Of a stretch of DNA of 24,783 nt, positions 23,648 through 24,783 are shown piece after piece. This DNA is from Anaerolineaceae bacterium. Lineage in GTDB: Bacteria; Chloroflexota; Anaerolineae; Anaerolineales; Anaerolineaceae. The notes under the pieces are model-generated. The model saw only the letters and a list, made by a program, of their open reading frames with translations. It was not told the DNA's origin and did no database searches. The first letter of the stretch is position 1. Each line of letters opens with the position of its first letter. Made by a program: the position numbers and the translations under genes. The stretch is taken from NCBI GenBank assembly GCA_017995665.1, contig JAGOIM010000005.1:1-24783 (forward strand), read 5' to 3'.

Positions 23648-24783
23648 TTATTTCAGGTGAATACTGATCACTTTTTTCCCTTTTTGCCTTAGGGCGTTAA
23701 TATCGCCCAAAGCTTGCGCACGTTGCAGTGTTCCAAATGTCATCTTCTCACCTGGTATTTCAAAATCTTTGTTTGGGTCTTTAGTGATGGTGATGAAGTA
23801 GCCAGTTTCGAGGCCGCCCTTATGGAATTGCCCGGTTGAATGCAAAAAACGCGGGCCGAAACCAAGCGTTGTTGCCCGATTATAGCGGTTCAACATTTGC
23901 GTACGCAAAGCCTGCAAAAATGCTTCATCATCTTTCAAACGCGGAACAAAAGCATTGATGGCAATATAGCCATTTTCAGCTAAATCTTTCATAAACAGAT
24001 CAATCACATCGAGCAAATTCTCAGCACCGGATAAATCGGGTAGGTTTTCGCCGTATACAGCAAACCCAGAATTCTCCCAAACAGGCTTTCCTTCTTCAAG
24101 AACGCCTTTTTCCTGATACTCTGCAATCTTTTCTTTTGTAATCGTTTTGCTCAATTGCACATTAGGTTGATCAAAAGGATTTACCTCAAGGACAGCGCAA
24201 GCTATTGCTGTGGCATACTCCCAACGATAAAATTCCTTTGCCAATTGATAAGGATCGCGCACAGGGATTTCAATAACCGGATAACCACTTTGTCTAAGTT
24301 TTTCAGCGAATTCAATTTTCTCGTTATCAACCGAAAGGTAAACAAAAATCCGATCTTTTGGATAGTCCATTGATTCAAGGAAGGCTTCGTTTTCAACTGG
24401 CAAAATACCCTTGCCGTCTTTTCCGCTGCTTTCGGCGATTAATTGTTCCAACCAGGGAACTAATGCAGAAGCATAATCTTCGGTGATGAAGGTCAATTTG
24501 TCTTTCCCGGCTTCCGCAGCCGCCCCGATTAACAAACCTAAGCCTAAGTTTGGATTAGCCGCATAGGGCACGCTCTCTCGGCCTATTTCTTCTGCTTTGA
24601 TTGCTTCGTCGAGGAATTTGCTTAAATCAACACCCATAACCGCAGCTGGCAGTAATCCAAAAATTGTGAAAACTGAAAAGCGCCCACCGACGTTTGCCGG
24701 AGCGGAAAAAACGCGCCTGAATTTCAACTCGTCCGCTTTTTCTTCTAAGGATGTCCCCGGATCGGTGATGGCAATGAAATTAT
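23648..24783 (-). CDS. pgi: Glucose-6-phosphate isomerase, C-terminal part (probably a transaldolase-isomerase fusion; 5' end outside window)
   Basis: The frame stays open to the window edge; an internal TTG at 24727 is a normal Leu codon, not a start. About 377 codons are visible. Sequence near the edge (FIAITDPGTSLEEKADELK, then FRRVFSAPANVGGRFSVFTI) is the isomerase signature region, and HSTGQFHKGGLETGYF holds the catalytic Lys near the C-terminus. The enzyme interconverts glucose and fructose 6-phosphates. The ending (IPGEKMTFGTLQRAQALGD) is the style found in bifunctional transaldolase/glucose-6-phosphate isomerases of Chloroflexota, but the transaldolase half would lie outside, so the fusion is inferred. 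ruvX follows after 6 bases. Confidence 0.92.
   Translation of the reverse strand, partial: NFIAITDPGTSLEEKADELKFRRVFSAPANVGGRFSVFTIFGLLPAAVMGVDLSKFLDEAIKAEEIGRESVPYAANPNLGLGLLIGAAAEAGKDKLTFITEDYASALVPWLEQLIAESSGKDGKGILPVENEAFLESMDYPKDRIFVYLSVDNEKIEFAEKLRQSGYPVIEIPVRDPYQLAKEFYRWEYATAIACAVLEVNPFDQPNVQLSKTITKEKIAEYQEKGVLEEGKPVWENSGFAVYGENLPDLSGAENLLDVIDLFMKDLAENGYIAINAFVPRLKDDEAFLQALRTQMLNRYNRATTLGFGPRFLHSTGQFHKGGLETGYFITITKDPNKDFEIPGEKMTFGTLQRAQALGDINALRQKGKKVISIHLK

Noticed and set aside
1..24783. Search for insertion sequences, prophage genes, CRISPR repeats, toxin-antitoxin pairs or defence genes.
   Set aside because: No transposase, integrase, regular spaced repeats or such gene pairs were seen; nearly all sequence is explained by housekeeping genes, and no gap without a gene exceeds about 200 bases.

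Overview
The window is an ordinary, gene-dense bacterial chromosome segment of moderate-to-low G+C. It holds 22 protein genes (both end genes are cut by the window edges) and one tRNA, with no insertion sequence, prophage, CRISPR array or rRNA. Gene content and protein style point to Chloroflexota, probably class Anaerolineae. The hints are a glucose-6-phosphate isomerase of the type usually fused to transaldolase, a strictly polyphosphate-type ROK glucokinase, and a cysteine-rich small gene behind efp. This placement is an inference from style and was not checked by a search.

Region 1 (1-7430, + strand) starts with the C-terminal end of a RelA/SpoT (p)ppGpp enzyme. A tightly packed run follows: a small Cys-rich/acidic protein, an unrecognised 174-aa protein, an Asp23-family protein, nusB, a 777-aa lipoprotein with a glycosidase-like barrel, ATP-dependent PEP carboxykinase, and murA, closed by a strong terminator. 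Region 2 (7498-9724) carries thioredoxin, a DgkA-type lipid kinase and a YghO-like acetyltransferase on the - strand, with tRNA-Gly(CCC) on the + strand between them. Region 3 (9850-14080) has efp plus a Cys-rich gene under a near-consensus promoter, then ftsH (TTG start, extended -10). The convergent miaA and the upstream YraN-family gene lie on the - strand.

Region 4 (14201-20392, + strand) is an apparent operon: cinA, an amidohydrolase fused to a CYTH triphosphate-tunnel domain, glgA and malQ. Region 5 (20379-24783, - strand) reads pgi (partial), ruvX, mltG, ppgK, then a terminator and an EamA-type exporter. Regions 4 and 5 together give the core of glycogen/maltodextrin and glucose-phosphate handling: GlgA builds the chain, MalQ rearranges it, PpgK phosphorylates free glucose with polyphosphate, and Pgi links it to glycolysis. 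PckA supplies the gluconeogenic entry.

No clear undescribed multi-gene system is visible. The most unusual items are single proteins. They are the amidohydrolase-CYTH fusion, a CinA whose amidohydrolase half has lost its catalytic motif, a MurA with Asp in place of the fosfomycin-target Cys, an EF-P with Arg at the normally modified tip position, and two small Cys-rich proteins of unknown role.
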